DNA from: an uncultured Flavihumibacter sp.
GTDB lineage: Bacteria; Bacteroidota; Bacteroidia; Chitinophagales; Chitinophagaceae
Direction of reading: 5' to 3'
Length of the DNA: 64,000 nucleotides
Assembly: GCA_902168225.1 (NCBI GenBank)
Contig: CABHOW010000167.1
Location: 1-64,000 of the forward strand
Positions 52,865 to 60,627 of the stretch are shown here, in pieces; position 1 is the stretch's first letter; every line of letters starts with the position of its first letter. A program made the position numbers and the translations under genes. The notes under the pieces were generated by a model. The model searched no databases and was not told the DNA's origin. It saw nothing but the letters and a program-made list of their open reading frames with translations.

Positions 52865-55092
52865 TGAGAACAATATTTCTATTAATTATATCAGCTTTTA
52901 TGCTGCATCAAACAGCAGAAGCCCAATCAATAAAGGGAAAAGTTAAAAACTCAAATAATGAGCCACTTACAGGTGCAAGTGTTCATTGGCTTCACTCTGC
53001 TATTGGTACCAGTACAGATAGCGCCGGACAATTTGAAATCCAACTTCCGAAAGAATCAATTAAAAAGTTAGTTATCAGTTTTGTGGGCTATCAATCAGAT
53101 ACTCTTACTATCACTAATGAAAATGCAATTGAAGTAAAGCTTACAGGAACCAAAGAGTTAGGTGAAGTGGTAGTAAAAGGGAAACGCCCCGGTATTTATA
53201 TTTCAGAAATCAATCCTGTAAAAACAGAGGTAATAACGCAGGTTGAATTAAAGAAAGCTGCCTGTTGTGATTTAGCAGGTTGCTTTGAAACACAAGCCTC
53301 AGTTCAGCCACAAACTACCAATGTAATTACAAACTCTAAAGAATTAAGGATACTTGGTTTATCGGGTGTTTACAACCAGGTATTAATTGACGGGATGCCT
53401 TTAATACAGGGTCTTTCATATACCTATGGCATTAGCAGCATTCCAGGCACACTGGTTGACAATATTTATATTTCTAAAGGGGCAAATTCGGTAATTCAAG
53501 GTTTTGAAAGCATCAGTGGTCAGATAAGCGTAGAAACCAAAGAGCCTGACAGAACGGCTAAACTCTTACTCAATGTTTATGCAAACAACTTTATGGAAAA
53601 ACACCTGAATGCAAACTATCTTTTTAAATATAAAAAATGGAGTAGCCTTGCAGCATTTCATACAGTGCAGCCTGCAAAAAGAGTTGACAGGGATAATGAT
53701 AAGTTTATGGACCTCCCTTTACTTACCCGGTACATGATTTTTAATAAATGGAAATATGGTAACGACAGGGATTGGGGCTGGAGTTCAAGGATTGGTATCC
53801 GTTATTTGAATGAACAAAGAATTGGCGGCCAAACAAACTTTAATATCAAGACTGATAAAGGCACAACAAATTCTTACGGCCAAACTGCAAATATTCAGCA
53901 ACCGGAGCTATGGACAAAAACCAGTTATCGTTTCAACGACAAAAATAAAATTACATTTATTGGCTCATCATTTTATCAAAACCAGCACTCATTTTTTGGT
54001 ACTACAAAATACACTGCCAATCAAACAAATGTTTATGCAAACCTGCAGTACGAATTACTGTACAAAGAAAAGCACACGATGAAAACAGGTATAAGTTACA
54101 GGCATCTTTCTTTGAATGAGGATATTTTTTTTACAGCAAATCCATTAAACAGAACCTTTGCAGGTAAGTATAAAAGAACTGAAAATATCCCTGGCATTTT
54201 TGCAGAAAACATATTTAACTGGAAGGGTGATAAGTTGGTTTGGATTACCGGCATCCGTGCAGATTTTCATAATCAGTTCGGCACTTATATTACCCCAAGA
54301 ACTTTGCTTAAATATGAAACAAAAGAAGGTTCAACCTTCAGGGCATCCGTAGGTACCGGATGGAGAACCGTAAATCTGTTTAGTGAAAACATCGGCTTGC
54401 TGGTTAGCTCAAGAGATATAGTTTTTACAGAACAATTACGACCGGAAAGAGCCTTAAATTTTGGTGCAAATTTTACTCAGAAGTTTGATGGTAAAAATAT
54501 TGAAGGATATATCAGCATTGATTATTACCGAACCCAATTTCAAAATCAGATTTTTCCTGATTATGATGCCAACCCATCTAAAGCAATCATTTCTAATTTT
54601 ACTGGTAAATCAATTTCTGATGGTCTCCAGGTTGAAGCGTATTCAAAGTTTTTCAGTCGTTTTGAAGCCAAAGCTGCTTATGTGTATTTAGATGTATATC
54701 GTAAAGTAAATGGAAAAAAAATTAATCTTCCGTTTAATCCTGCACATAAAATTCTCTCAACCCTTTCTTATAAACCATTAACAAATAAATGGCATTTAGA
54801 TGTAAACATACATTGGTATGGTGTACAGCAATTGCCCAATACATCAGCTAATCCAGCGGAGTATCAACGGCCCCAAAAATCAAAATCGTTTACACTTGTT
54901 AATGCACAGTTCACCAAAACATGGAAGCAGTTTGAAATATATGCAGGCTGTGAAAACATTTTTGATTTCCGGCAGCAACAGCCAATCATAAGCTGGCAAT
55001 ATCCTTTCAGTGCTTATTTTGATATATCGTCAGTTTGGGGACCAACAAGAGGTAGAGAGATTTATATAGGTGCAAGATTTAGTATAAAATAA
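52864..55092 (+). CDS. TonB-dependent receptor with carboxypeptidase-like N-terminal domain
   Basis: 742 aa. Signal peptide (1-20), a CarboxypepD_reg-like domain (22-105, SIKGKVKNSNNEPLTGASVHW... SFVGYQSDTLTI), plug domain with ACCDLAGCFETQASVQPQTTNVI (about 131-155) and LRILGLSGVYNQVLIDGMPL, then a 22-strand-type barrel ending in GARFSIK. The CCDLAGCFE motif in the plug is uncommon in iron receptors and recurs in Bacteroidota metal loci, suggesting copper or another soft metal. It is the last gene of the Cys-rich/HMA/TlpA/receptor operon. Confidence 0.85.
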   Translation: MRTIFLLIISAFMLHQTAEAQSIKGKVKNSNNEPLTGASVHWLHSAIGTSTDSAGQFEIQLPKESIKKLVISFVGYQSDTLTITNENAIEVKLTGTKELGEVVVKGKRPGIYISEINPVKTEVITQVELKKAACCDLAGCFETQASVQPQTTNVITNSKELRILGLSGVYNQVLIDGMPLIQGLSYTYGISSIPGTLVDNIYISKGANSVIQGFESISGQISVETKEPDRTAKLLLNVYANNFMEKHLNANYLFKYKKWSSLAAFHTVQPAKRVDRDNDKFMDLPLLTRYMIFNKWKYGNDRDWGWSSRIGIRYLNEQRIGGQTNFNIKTDKGTTNSYGQTANIQQPELWTKTSYRFNDKNKITFIGSSFYQNQHSFFGTTKYTANQTNVYANLQYELLYKEKHTMKTGISYRHLSLNEDIFFTANPLNRTFAGKYKRTENIPGIFAENIFNWKGDKLVWITGIRADFHNQFGTYITPRTLLKYETKEGSTFRASVGTGWRTVNLFSENIGLLVSSRDIVFTEQLRPERALNFGANFTQKFDGKNIEGYISIDYYRTQFQNQIFPDYDANPSKAIISNFTGKSISDGLQVEAYSKFFSRFEAKAAYVYLDVYRKVNGKKINLPFNPAHKILSTLSYKPLTNKWHLDVNIHWYGVQQLPNTSANPAEYQRPQKSKSFTLVNAQFTKTWKQFEIYAGCENIFDFRQQQPIISWQYPFSAYFDISSVWGPTRGREIYIGARFSIK

Positions 55093-55132
55093 GAGTTCAA
55101 TTTTACTCACTGGAATTGATATGTAAAAGTGT

Positions 55133-55792
55133 TTAGGCAATGTTCACCAATATACTATTGGCAACTTTGTAACTTATAACAATTTCTTTTTCAGGTTTTA
55201 TCTGGAGAGTATAGGTCTGGTCAAATTCTTCAATGGCTTTTACTTTTACAGTGTTACCCAACGAGATGCCTGCTTTATCCAGGTAATTCAAAAATGCTGG
55301 TGTATGGTCTGTAACACCAGTAAACGTACCCTTCTCCTCAATTTTAAGAGTAGATAGCAAGACAGCTTTCGATTTAGGAAGAACCCCATTGGCATCTGGT
55401 ATTGGGTCACCATGGGGGTCGGCTTTGGGGAAGCCCAGGAACTTATCTAATTTGTTAGTTAGGTCTTCGCTGTGTATATGCTCTAATTGTTCGGCAAGGT
55501 CATGCACTTCATCCCATTTATACCCCAATTTGTCAACGAGGAACACTTCCCAAAGCCGATGGTTACGAATAATGCCCACAGCTACTTGTTTACCTTTCTC
55601 TGTTAGTTTAAAGCCTTTTGATTTTTGATAGGTTACCAGTTTCTTTCCGGCCATCCTTTTAAGCATATCAGTTACAGATGGGGCATGCACCCCCATTACC
55701 TGGGCAAGAGAGGAAGTAGCTACTACTTCACCGTTGGTTTCCTGCAATTTATAAATGGCTTTTAGATAGTTTTCTTCTGTAAATGAATGCAC
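55133..55792 (-). CDS. DtxR/MntR-family metal-dependent regulator
   Basis: 219 aa from GTG 55792. N-terminal winged helix-turn-helix (SFTEENYLKAIYKLQ, AQVMGVHAPSVTDMLKRM), metal-binding dimerisation domain with the typical H-x-R-L-W-E and DEVHDLAEQLEHIHSEDL residues, and a C-terminal FeoA/SH3-like domain (GTFTGVTDHTPAFLNYLDKAGISLGNTVKVKAIEEF). Such proteins repress metal-uptake genes when Fe or Mn is plentiful. It is divergent from the di-heme/Rieske/barrel operon, and a DtxR-box-like palindrome lies in the gap (55840-55857). Confidence 0.9.
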   Translation of the reverse strand: MHSFTEENYLKAIYKLQETNGEVVATSSLAQVMGVHAPSVTDMLKRMAGKKLVTYQKSKGFKLTEKGKQVAVGIIRNHRLWEVFLVDKLGYKWDEVHDLAEQLEHIHSEDLTNKLDKFLGFPKADPHGDPIPDANGVLPKSKAVLLSTLKIEEKGTFTGVTDHTPAFLNYLDKAGISLGNTVKVKAIEEFDQTYTLQIKPEKEIVISYKVANSILVNIA

Positions 55793-55839
55793 GGGTGTAA
55801 AATATTTATATGAAGATAATGAAACAAGTATAAAAATAT

Positions 55840-55857
55840 AATTAGATTAGTCTAATT
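55840..55857. promoter_or_regulatory. DtxR/MntR-box-like operator
   Basis: AATTAGA-TTAG-TCTAATT, a perfect inverted repeat. Its core TTAGATTAGTCTAA differs at two positions from the classical DtxR-type core TTAGGTTAGCCTAA. It lies between the divergent regulator and di-heme genes, just upstream of a TGCCTTTG -7-like element (55883-55890). Confidence 0.7.
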
Positions 55858-55903
55858 ATTGTATTAAATTCGCCTAATTATTTGCCTTTGCCTGCGTAGA
55901 ATT

Positions 55904-57100
55904 ATGAATAAACTTAAAGTTATATCAGCATTAATTTTAGTAATTATGGGTATTGTTGCCTGCCAAAAACTGTTGCCCAAAGCCCCGACTGATAATGAGC
56001 TATTAGATGGCCCTGTTGAAGGGCTCAGCTATGAGGAGAACAGAAGGTTCCTGGCGGGTGATGTGGCCTTTAATGACGAAGTATTCACTTCTCAGAAGGG
56101 TTTAGGCTCCATCTTCGTGGCTACCAGTTGCGGTAGTTGCCATGCTGGTGATGGTAAGGGGCATCCTTTTACTACTCTTACGAGGTTTGGGCAGACTGAC
56201 AGTACAGGTAACCAATTCCTGCATTTGGGTGGCCCGCAATTACAAAACAGAGCATTGCCCGGTTATACACCGGAACAAATACCTGCAGGTGCCACGTTTT
56301 CAAAGTTTACACCGCCTGCCAACACCGGTTTAGGGTTTCTTGAATTGGTCTCCGATGCAAATATATTGTCAATAGCTGACCCCAATGATACAAATGGAGA
56401 TGGTATTAGCGGTGTGCCGAATTATGAGTACCTGCCTTCTTTTATAACCCCGTTTTCGAATGCTATTCCAAGAAATAGTAAATACATTCACCGCTTTGGC
56501 AAAAAAGCGGCGGCTTATAATCTGTTGCACCAAACAGTAAATGCCTACAACCAGGACATTGGCATTACTTCAACATTTCAACCAAAAGATGTTTACTCTG
56601 GATTGAATATAGACCCCGAAGTTTCTGATGTAACGGTGCATAATGTTGTCTTCTACCTGCAAACATTGAAAGCTCCCATTCAAAGAAATCAAAATGATGC
56701 AACCGTTGTTCAGGGCAAAAATGTTTTCATGCAAGCCGGTTGCGAAAGCTGCCATAAGCAAACATTACAAACCGGTTTCTCAAACATAGCTCCATTATCC
56801 AACAAAACATTTCATCCTTATACCGATTTGCTATTGCATGATATGGGGCCGGGCTTAGATGATGGCTATACAGAAGGCAGCGCTACAAAATCTGAATGGA
56901 GAACGCCGCCACTATGGGGTTTGGGTTTATCTCCCAACTCACAAGGCGGCCAGTATTTTTTACTGCACGATGGAAGGGCAAAAAGCATTGAAGAAGCAAT
57001 ACTCTTACATGGCGGCGAAGCCACAACAAGTAAAAATAAATTCAGCCTGCTTTCGTCAGCCGACAAACAAGCCTTGCTTAAATTTTTAGAATCACTGTAA
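55904..57100 (+). CDS. Di-heme oxidoreductase-family lipoprotein (DUF1111)
   Basis: 398 aa. Lipobox IVAC (C20). Two c-type heme sites, CGSCH (76-80) and CESCH (about 280-284), in a DUF1111/thiol oxidoreductase-like fold (EENRRFLAGDVAFNDEVFTSQKGLGSIFVATSC, PPLWGLGL, FLLHDGRAKSIEEAILLHGGEA). Members act as periplasmic electron-transfer proteins or oxidases; this one should be membrane-tethered. It begins an operon with a Rieske protein and an outer-membrane barrel, under apparent control of the DtxR/MntR-type regulator. Confidence 0.88.
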   Translation: MNKLKVISALILVIMGIVACQKLLPKAPTDNELLDGPVEGLSYEENRRFLAGDVAFNDEVFTSQKGLGSIFVATSCGSCHAGDGKGHPFTTLTRFGQTDSTGNQFLHLGGPQLQNRALPGYTPEQIPAGATFSKFTPPANTGLGFLELVSDANILSIADPNDTNGDGISGVPNYEYLPSFITPFSNAIPRNSKYIHRFGKKAAAYNLLHQTVNAYNQDIGITSTFQPKDVYSGLNIDPEVSDVTVHNVVFYLQTLKAPIQRNQNDATVVQGKNVFMQAGCESCHKQTLQTGFSNIAPLSNKTFHPYTDLLLHDMGPGLDDGYTEGSATKSEWRTPPLWGLGLSPNSQGGQYFLLHDGRAKSIEEAILLHGGEATTSKNKFSLLSSADKQALLKFLESL

Positions 57101-57105
57101 ATACA

Positions 57106-57552
57106 ATGGACAGAAAAGATTTTATAAAAAGCTGTGGCTTTGCCTGCTTAGGCGGTGCAGCTATTACTACCTTGTTGCAAAGCTGTAGTGCTGCAAAAAT
57201 AATAGGTGGCAAAATTGCTGGCGATGATTTAATTGTACCACTAACCGACTTTGAAACAAAAGCAGGCAATGAAAAGCATTATAAAAAATATGTGGTAGTA
57301 CAGAATGATATTCTGCAATACCCTATCTGCGTCTATCGTATCAATGAAAATGAATACACCGCCCTCTGGATGCAATGCACACACCAGGGTGCAGAGTTGC
57401 AGGTGTTTGGCGATAAACTACAGTGCCCGGCACACGGCAGTGAGTTTACCAACAGTGGCACAGTACAAGGCGGGCCGGCAGATAGAAAACTAAGGACATT
57501 TCCTGTAACCATTGAAGCCAATAAATTAAAAATTTCATTGAAAGCGATATGA
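57106..57552 (+). CDS. Rieske [2Fe-2S] protein with Tat-like lipoprotein signal
   Basis: 148 aa. The N-terminus MDRKDFIKSCGFACLGG resembles a Tat signal with an Arg-Lys pair and has LLQSC as a possible lipobox. Rieske motifs CTHQGAEL (about 91) and CPAHGSEF (about 108) provide the Cys/His ligands. It would pass electrons in the periplasm, probably with the di-heme protein 5 bp upstream. It overlaps the barrel gene by four bases (ATGA). Confidence 0.9.
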   Translation: MDRKDFIKSCGFACLGGAAITTLLQSCSAAKIIGGKIAGDDLIVPLTDFETKAGNEKHYKKYVVVQNDILQYPICVYRINENEYTALWMQCTHQGAELQVFGDKLQCPAHGSEFTNSGTVQGGPADRKLRTFPVTIEANKLKISLKAI

Positions 57553-58775
57553 TAAAATTTTTCTCCTTCATAACAGCTTTACTTTTTTCTTTGTGTGCCG
57601 CTGCACAGATAGACCCAGCTTTATTAAAGCGAATCCCCAAAGATACTATAAAGCCAACCTTGAATATGGATGCTGTTTATAACCGCCCCTTTGTGACTGT
57701 TGGTAAACTGCCGGTATCAGTAGGCGGCTATATGGAAGCCAACTGGCAACAACTGGCAACAGATGGTATTTCAGAAGGCCACCAGTTTCAATTTAGGCGA
57801 ATGACCTTATTTGTTTCATCAACAATCGGCAAGCGGTTAAAATTTTTAAGCGAAATAGAATTTGAAGACGGCGCAAAAGAAATATCAATAGAGTTTGCAG
57901 CATTAGATATTGAACTGCACCCATTGATAAACTTGCGGGGCGGTATAATACTAAACCCCATTGGGGCATTTAATCAAAATCATGATGGCCCCAAGTGGGA
58001 ATTTACTGACCGGCCAATAGCCGCTACACAAATGTTGCCCGCCACCTGGAGCAACGCAGGCTTTGGCGTATATGGCAAGCATTATAACAAAGACTGGATG
58101 TTTGGTTATGAAGCCTATCTGTCCGGTAACTTTGACAATACCATCATTGATAATGCAGAAAACAAAACCTTTTTGCCAGCCGCTAAAAATAATAAAGAAA
58201 GGTTTGAAGAAATGAATAGCGGCTTGCCATTACTAACAACAAAGGTTGCTGTAAGAAATAATAAAATTGGTGAACTGGGTATATCATATATGGGTGGAGT
58301 GTATAATAAATTTCAGGATGATGGATTGCAATTAGATGATAAACGCAGAGTGGATGTTTTTGCAATTGATTTTAATACCACATTATCTAAACTAAACACT
58401 TTTATTACTGCTGAGTGGGCATGGATAAAAGTAAATGTGCCATCTACCTTTACACAACAGTACGGCAACAAGCAACAAGGGGGTTTTGTAGATATTGTGC
58501 AGCCATTGATAAAGAAAAAAATGCCGGGCTGGCCAAATGCTACGCTTAACCTTGCCTGTCGTTTTGAATATGTGGATTGGAACAAAGGAACATTTACCAG
58601 CACCGGCGGCAATATTGCAGATGATTTGTGGAGCATCCTGCCTGCCATAAGTTTTCGTCCCACTGCACAAACGGTTTTACGATTTAATTACCGTCACCAA
58701 AGCCAGAGAGATTTACTCGGCAACCCACCGGCAAAAACGGGGGGATTTAGTTTTGGGATTTCAACTTACTTTTAA
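57549..58775 (+). CDS. Outer-membrane beta-barrel (porin-like) protein
   Basis: 408 aa. Signal peptide (1-19, ending AAA-Q). The rest alternates amphipathic beta-strands and ends in an aromatic (GFSFGISTYF), as expected for an outer-membrane barrel similar to OprP/OprO-type porins. Motifs: VGGYMEANWQQ, FQFRRMTLFVSSTIGKRLKFLSEIEFEDG. It follows the Rieske gene by overlap. In the context of a DtxR/MntR-type regulator it might let a metal or chelate pass; the substrate is unknown. Confidence 0.8.
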   Translation: MIKFFSFITALLFSLCAAAQIDPALLKRIPKDTIKPTLNMDAVYNRPFVTVGKLPVSVGGYMEANWQQLATDGISEGHQFQFRRMTLFVSSTIGKRLKFLSEIEFEDGAKEISIEFAALDIELHPLINLRGGIILNPIGAFNQNHDGPKWEFTDRPIAATQMLPATWSNAGFGVYGKHYNKDWMFGYEAYLSGNFDNTIIDNAENKTFLPAAKNNKERFEEMNSGLPLLTTKVAVRNNKIGELGISYMGGVYNKFQDDGLQLDDKRRVDVFAIDFNTTLSKLNTFITAEWAWIKVNVPSTFTQQYGNKQQGGFVDIVQPLIKKKMPGWPNATLNLACRFEYVDWNKGTFTSTGGNIADDLWSILPAISFRPTAQTVLRFNYRHQSQRDLLGNPPAKTGGFSFGISTYF

Positions 58776-58792
58776 ATTTGAGCTTTCTTTTT

Positions 58793-58832
58793 ATTTAAGC
58801 ATTTGCTTAAATAGTTATTTCCACTATCTTTG
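58793..58832 (+). promoter_or_regulatory. Palindromic operator and promoter of the ArsR-MerTP operon
   Basis: ATTTAAGCA-TT-TGCTTAAAT (58793-58812) is a perfect 9-2-9 palindrome, like ArsR/SmtB-family operators. TTTG at 58802-58805 and TATCTTTG at 58825-58832 are the -33/-7 pair with 19-bp spacing, so the palindrome covers the -33 element. The start codon is 4 bp after the -7, implying a leaderless transcript. Confidence 0.8.
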
Positions 58833-58836
58833 CCTT

Positions 58837-59214
58837 ATGAAAAACAATACTTGCATCAGACTATTTGCAGACCAGGAGCAAATAATGAATTGTAAAAGCA
58901 AGTTGAGGATTGCACAAAAGTCTTTTGCAAGCCTGTCTAATATATTGGCTTTAGCTGGTAATGAAGTAAGGCTGAAGATTATCTATTTGCTCGAAGAAGA
59001 AAAAGAATTATGTCCATGCGACCTTGCAGATATTCTGGGCATGAGTATTCCAGCAGTATCACAACATCTAAGAAAATTGAAGGATGGAAGTATTGTTGAA
59101 ACCTGGAAAGAAGGGCAAACAATTTATTATTCTCTTTCACAGGAAAATCTAAAGATTTTAAAGCCGTTCTTCAAACATATTAATATAGAAACTCAAAAAC
59201 TGGAAACAGTATGA
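58837..59214 (+). CDS. ArsR-family metal-responsive repressor
   Basis: 125 aa from ATG 58837 (an in-frame ATG at 58885 after AGGAG is an alternative; the longer form keeps the NTCIRLFADQEQI start usual in Bacteroidota). Winged helix: LSNILALAGNEVRLKIIYLLEEEKELCPCDLADILGMSIPAVSQHLRKLKDGSIV, with ELCPCDL, a Cys pair like the metal site of ArsR/CadC proteins. It should repress its own operon through the palindrome at 58793 and release it on metal binding, probably Hg, As or Cd. ATGA overlap with the MerTP gene. Confidence 0.9.
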   Translation: MKNNTCIRLFADQEQIMNCKSKLRIAQKSFASLSNILALAGNEVRLKIIYLLEEEKELCPCDLADILGMSIPAVSQHLRKLKDGSIVETWKEGQTIYYSLSQENLKILKPFFKHINIETQKLETV

Positions 59215-59897
59215 TAAGTATAAAATCATCAGGCACATTTACCGGCGCAGGTGTTCTTTCCGCTATCGCAGCTTCGCTTTGTTGTATCGCCCCTGTTATT
59301 GCATTGCTTGCCGGTGGCAGCAGTATTGCCGCTAGCTTTTCATGGATAGAACCAGCAAGACCTTATTTGATAGGATTATCAGTTGCCGTATTAGCCTTTG
59401 CATGGTATCTTAAACTAAAAACTGCTAAAGTAAATGATATAGATTGTAATTGCGAAACAACTAAGAAGATTTCATTCTTTCAATCCAAAACTTTTTTGGG
59501 AATAGTAACTGTATTCGCTATACTAATAATGACTTTCCCGCTGTATGCAAAAGTGTTTTATCCAAAACCAAAAGTACAATCAGCATTTGCTGTAGTTGAT
59601 AATAAACAACAGGTAAAGTTCACTATACAAGGCATGACCTGCGAGGCATGTGAGGTACATGTAAATAATGAACTGTCTAAAGTAAATGGAGTATTAGCTT
59701 ATAAAACTTCTTATGCCACCCGGAGCAGTTTAGTCACTTTTGATAAATCAAAAGTTAGTGAAAAGATAATAGAAGTAGCAATTTATAAAACAGGATACAA
59801 AGTAAAAAGCTATGAACTGATAAATAGTAGCATTTTTTCTGAAACAGGAATCAATAATACTTGCAGTGATTCGTCATCTTGCTGCGACAAAAAATAA
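59211..59897 (+). CDS. merTP: MerT-MerP fusion, mercury(II) transport protein
   Basis: 228 aa. Residues 1-115 form three membrane helices with SLCCIAPVIALLAGG (Cys pair in helix 1) and a cytoplasmic DCNCE loop, like MerT. Residues 125-205 are a MerP/HMA domain (KFTIQGMTCEACEVHVNNELSKVNGVLAYKT) with an intact C-x-x-C. The tail ends CSDSSSCCDKK, adding Cys. The fusion imports Hg(II) in other mer operons, to be reduced by MerA; no merA is seen here. Another metal or a partner elsewhere is possible. Confidence 0.88.
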   Translation: MISIKSSGTFTGAGVLSAIAASLCCIAPVIALLAGGSSIAASFSWIEPARPYLIGLSVAVLAFAWYLKLKTAKVNDIDCNCETTKKISFFQSKTFLGIVTVFAILIMTFPLYAKVFYPKPKVQSAFAVVDNKQQVKFTIQGMTCEACEVHVNNELSKVNGVLAYKTSYATRSSLVTFDKSKVSEKIIEVAIYKTGYKVKSYELINSSIFSETGINNTCSDSSSCCDKK

Positions 59898-59902
59898 ATT
59901 TA

Positions 59903-60118
59903 ATGGAGAAATCAACTATACTACAGTCAACAATTACTTGTCCGCAATGCGGCTTTCAAAAAGAAGAAATAATGCCAACAGATGCTTGCCAATACTTTTA
60001 CAAGTGTACAAACTGCGAAACTGTACTAAAGCCAAAGCAGGGTGATTGTTGTGTATTTTGTAGCTATGGCACTGTTGCTTGCCCACCTATACAAATGAAT
60101 AAATCTTGTTGTTCATAG
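59903..60118 (+). CDS. GDCCVxC-domain Cys-rich protein
   Basis: 71 aa from ATG 59903. It carries CPQCG, CTNCET and GDCCVFCSYGTVACPP, the GDCCVxC signature, plus CC near the C-terminus (KSCCS). Proteins of this family accompany MerTP genes in several phyla and are thought to be metal-binding; the detail is unknown. It begins 5 bp after the MerTP stop. Confidence 0.88.
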   Translation: MEKSTILQSTITCPQCGFQKEEIMPTDACQYFYKCTNCETVLKPKQGDCCVFCSYGTVACPPIQMNKSCCS

Positions 60119-60123
60119 TCTTG

Positions 60124-60149
60124 TTAAAATAGTTTCTTACTTATTTTAA
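60124..60149. terminator. Bidirectional terminator-like hairpin
   Basis: TTAAAATA (60124-60131) pairs with TATTTTAA (60142-60149). It is AT-only and overlaps the stop of the convergent small gene, so it is weak but well placed. Confidence 0.5.
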
Positions 60150-60575
60150 AATTTCGGCCTTAATCATAATAGCAGAACTTTCAAATTCTAAACTCAAAAG
60201 TTTCAGAGGAATTTTATCCGGACAATACTTAGTTGTTTCAATTAAGTAAATAACTCTAAGGTTGGTAAGCGGCTTCAGCCATATCAAATATTCCCGAAGA
60301 TGCTCAGCAATTTGCTTAACTGTTGTATTGGGCTTCTCTTTTATTACCAGTATTAATACACCATTCTTTTCATTGGTTAAATACTTTGATGCTTTCAGCA
60401 TTGCACCTAAATATCCTTTTCGGCTAGTGCCTGTATCACATTCCATAATGATGTACTCATTCCTCTTTTGCAGAACAGTGTCGGGCTTATATCCTTTAGT
60501 GAGCTGCCCACCTGAATTGAGAATTGCATAACCTTCGGCACTGTGCGAAAGATTCTTAAATAATTTGTCTTTCAT
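60141..60575 (-). CDS. Small nuclease-fold-like protein of unknown function
   Basis: 144 aa, cytoplasmic. GYKPDTVLQKRNEYIIMECDTGTSRKGYLGAMLKASKYL has the D-x(n)-E-x-D spacing of a PD-(D/E)XK core; the second half (GVLILVIKE...LRVIYLIETTKY) continues an alternating beta/alpha fold. I do not recognise a named family. It lies 52 bp from the GmrSD-like gene on the same strand, so a restriction or defence partnership is possible but not shown. Confidence 0.5.
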   Translation of the reverse strand: MKDKLFKNLSHSAEGYAILNSGGQLTKGYKPDTVLQKRNEYIIMECDTGTSRKGYLGAMLKASKYLTNEKNGVLILVIKEKPNTTVKQIAEHLREYLIWLKPLTNLRVIYLIETTKYCPDKIPLKLLSLEFESSAIMIKAEILK

Positions 60576-60627
60576 TGCATCGCTATAAAAAGTAAATTTT
60601 ATGCATTTTAAAAGTCAATTCTAAAAG

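Noticed and set aside
55840-55857. Fur box
   Set aside because: The palindrome fits the TTAGGnTAGCCTAA style of DtxR/MntR regulators rather than the Fur GATAATGAT pattern, and a DtxR/MntR-type gene is adjacent.
59211-59897. A complete mercury-resistance operon
   Set aside because: No merA, merB or MerR-type regulator is present in the window; only transport-type genes are seen.
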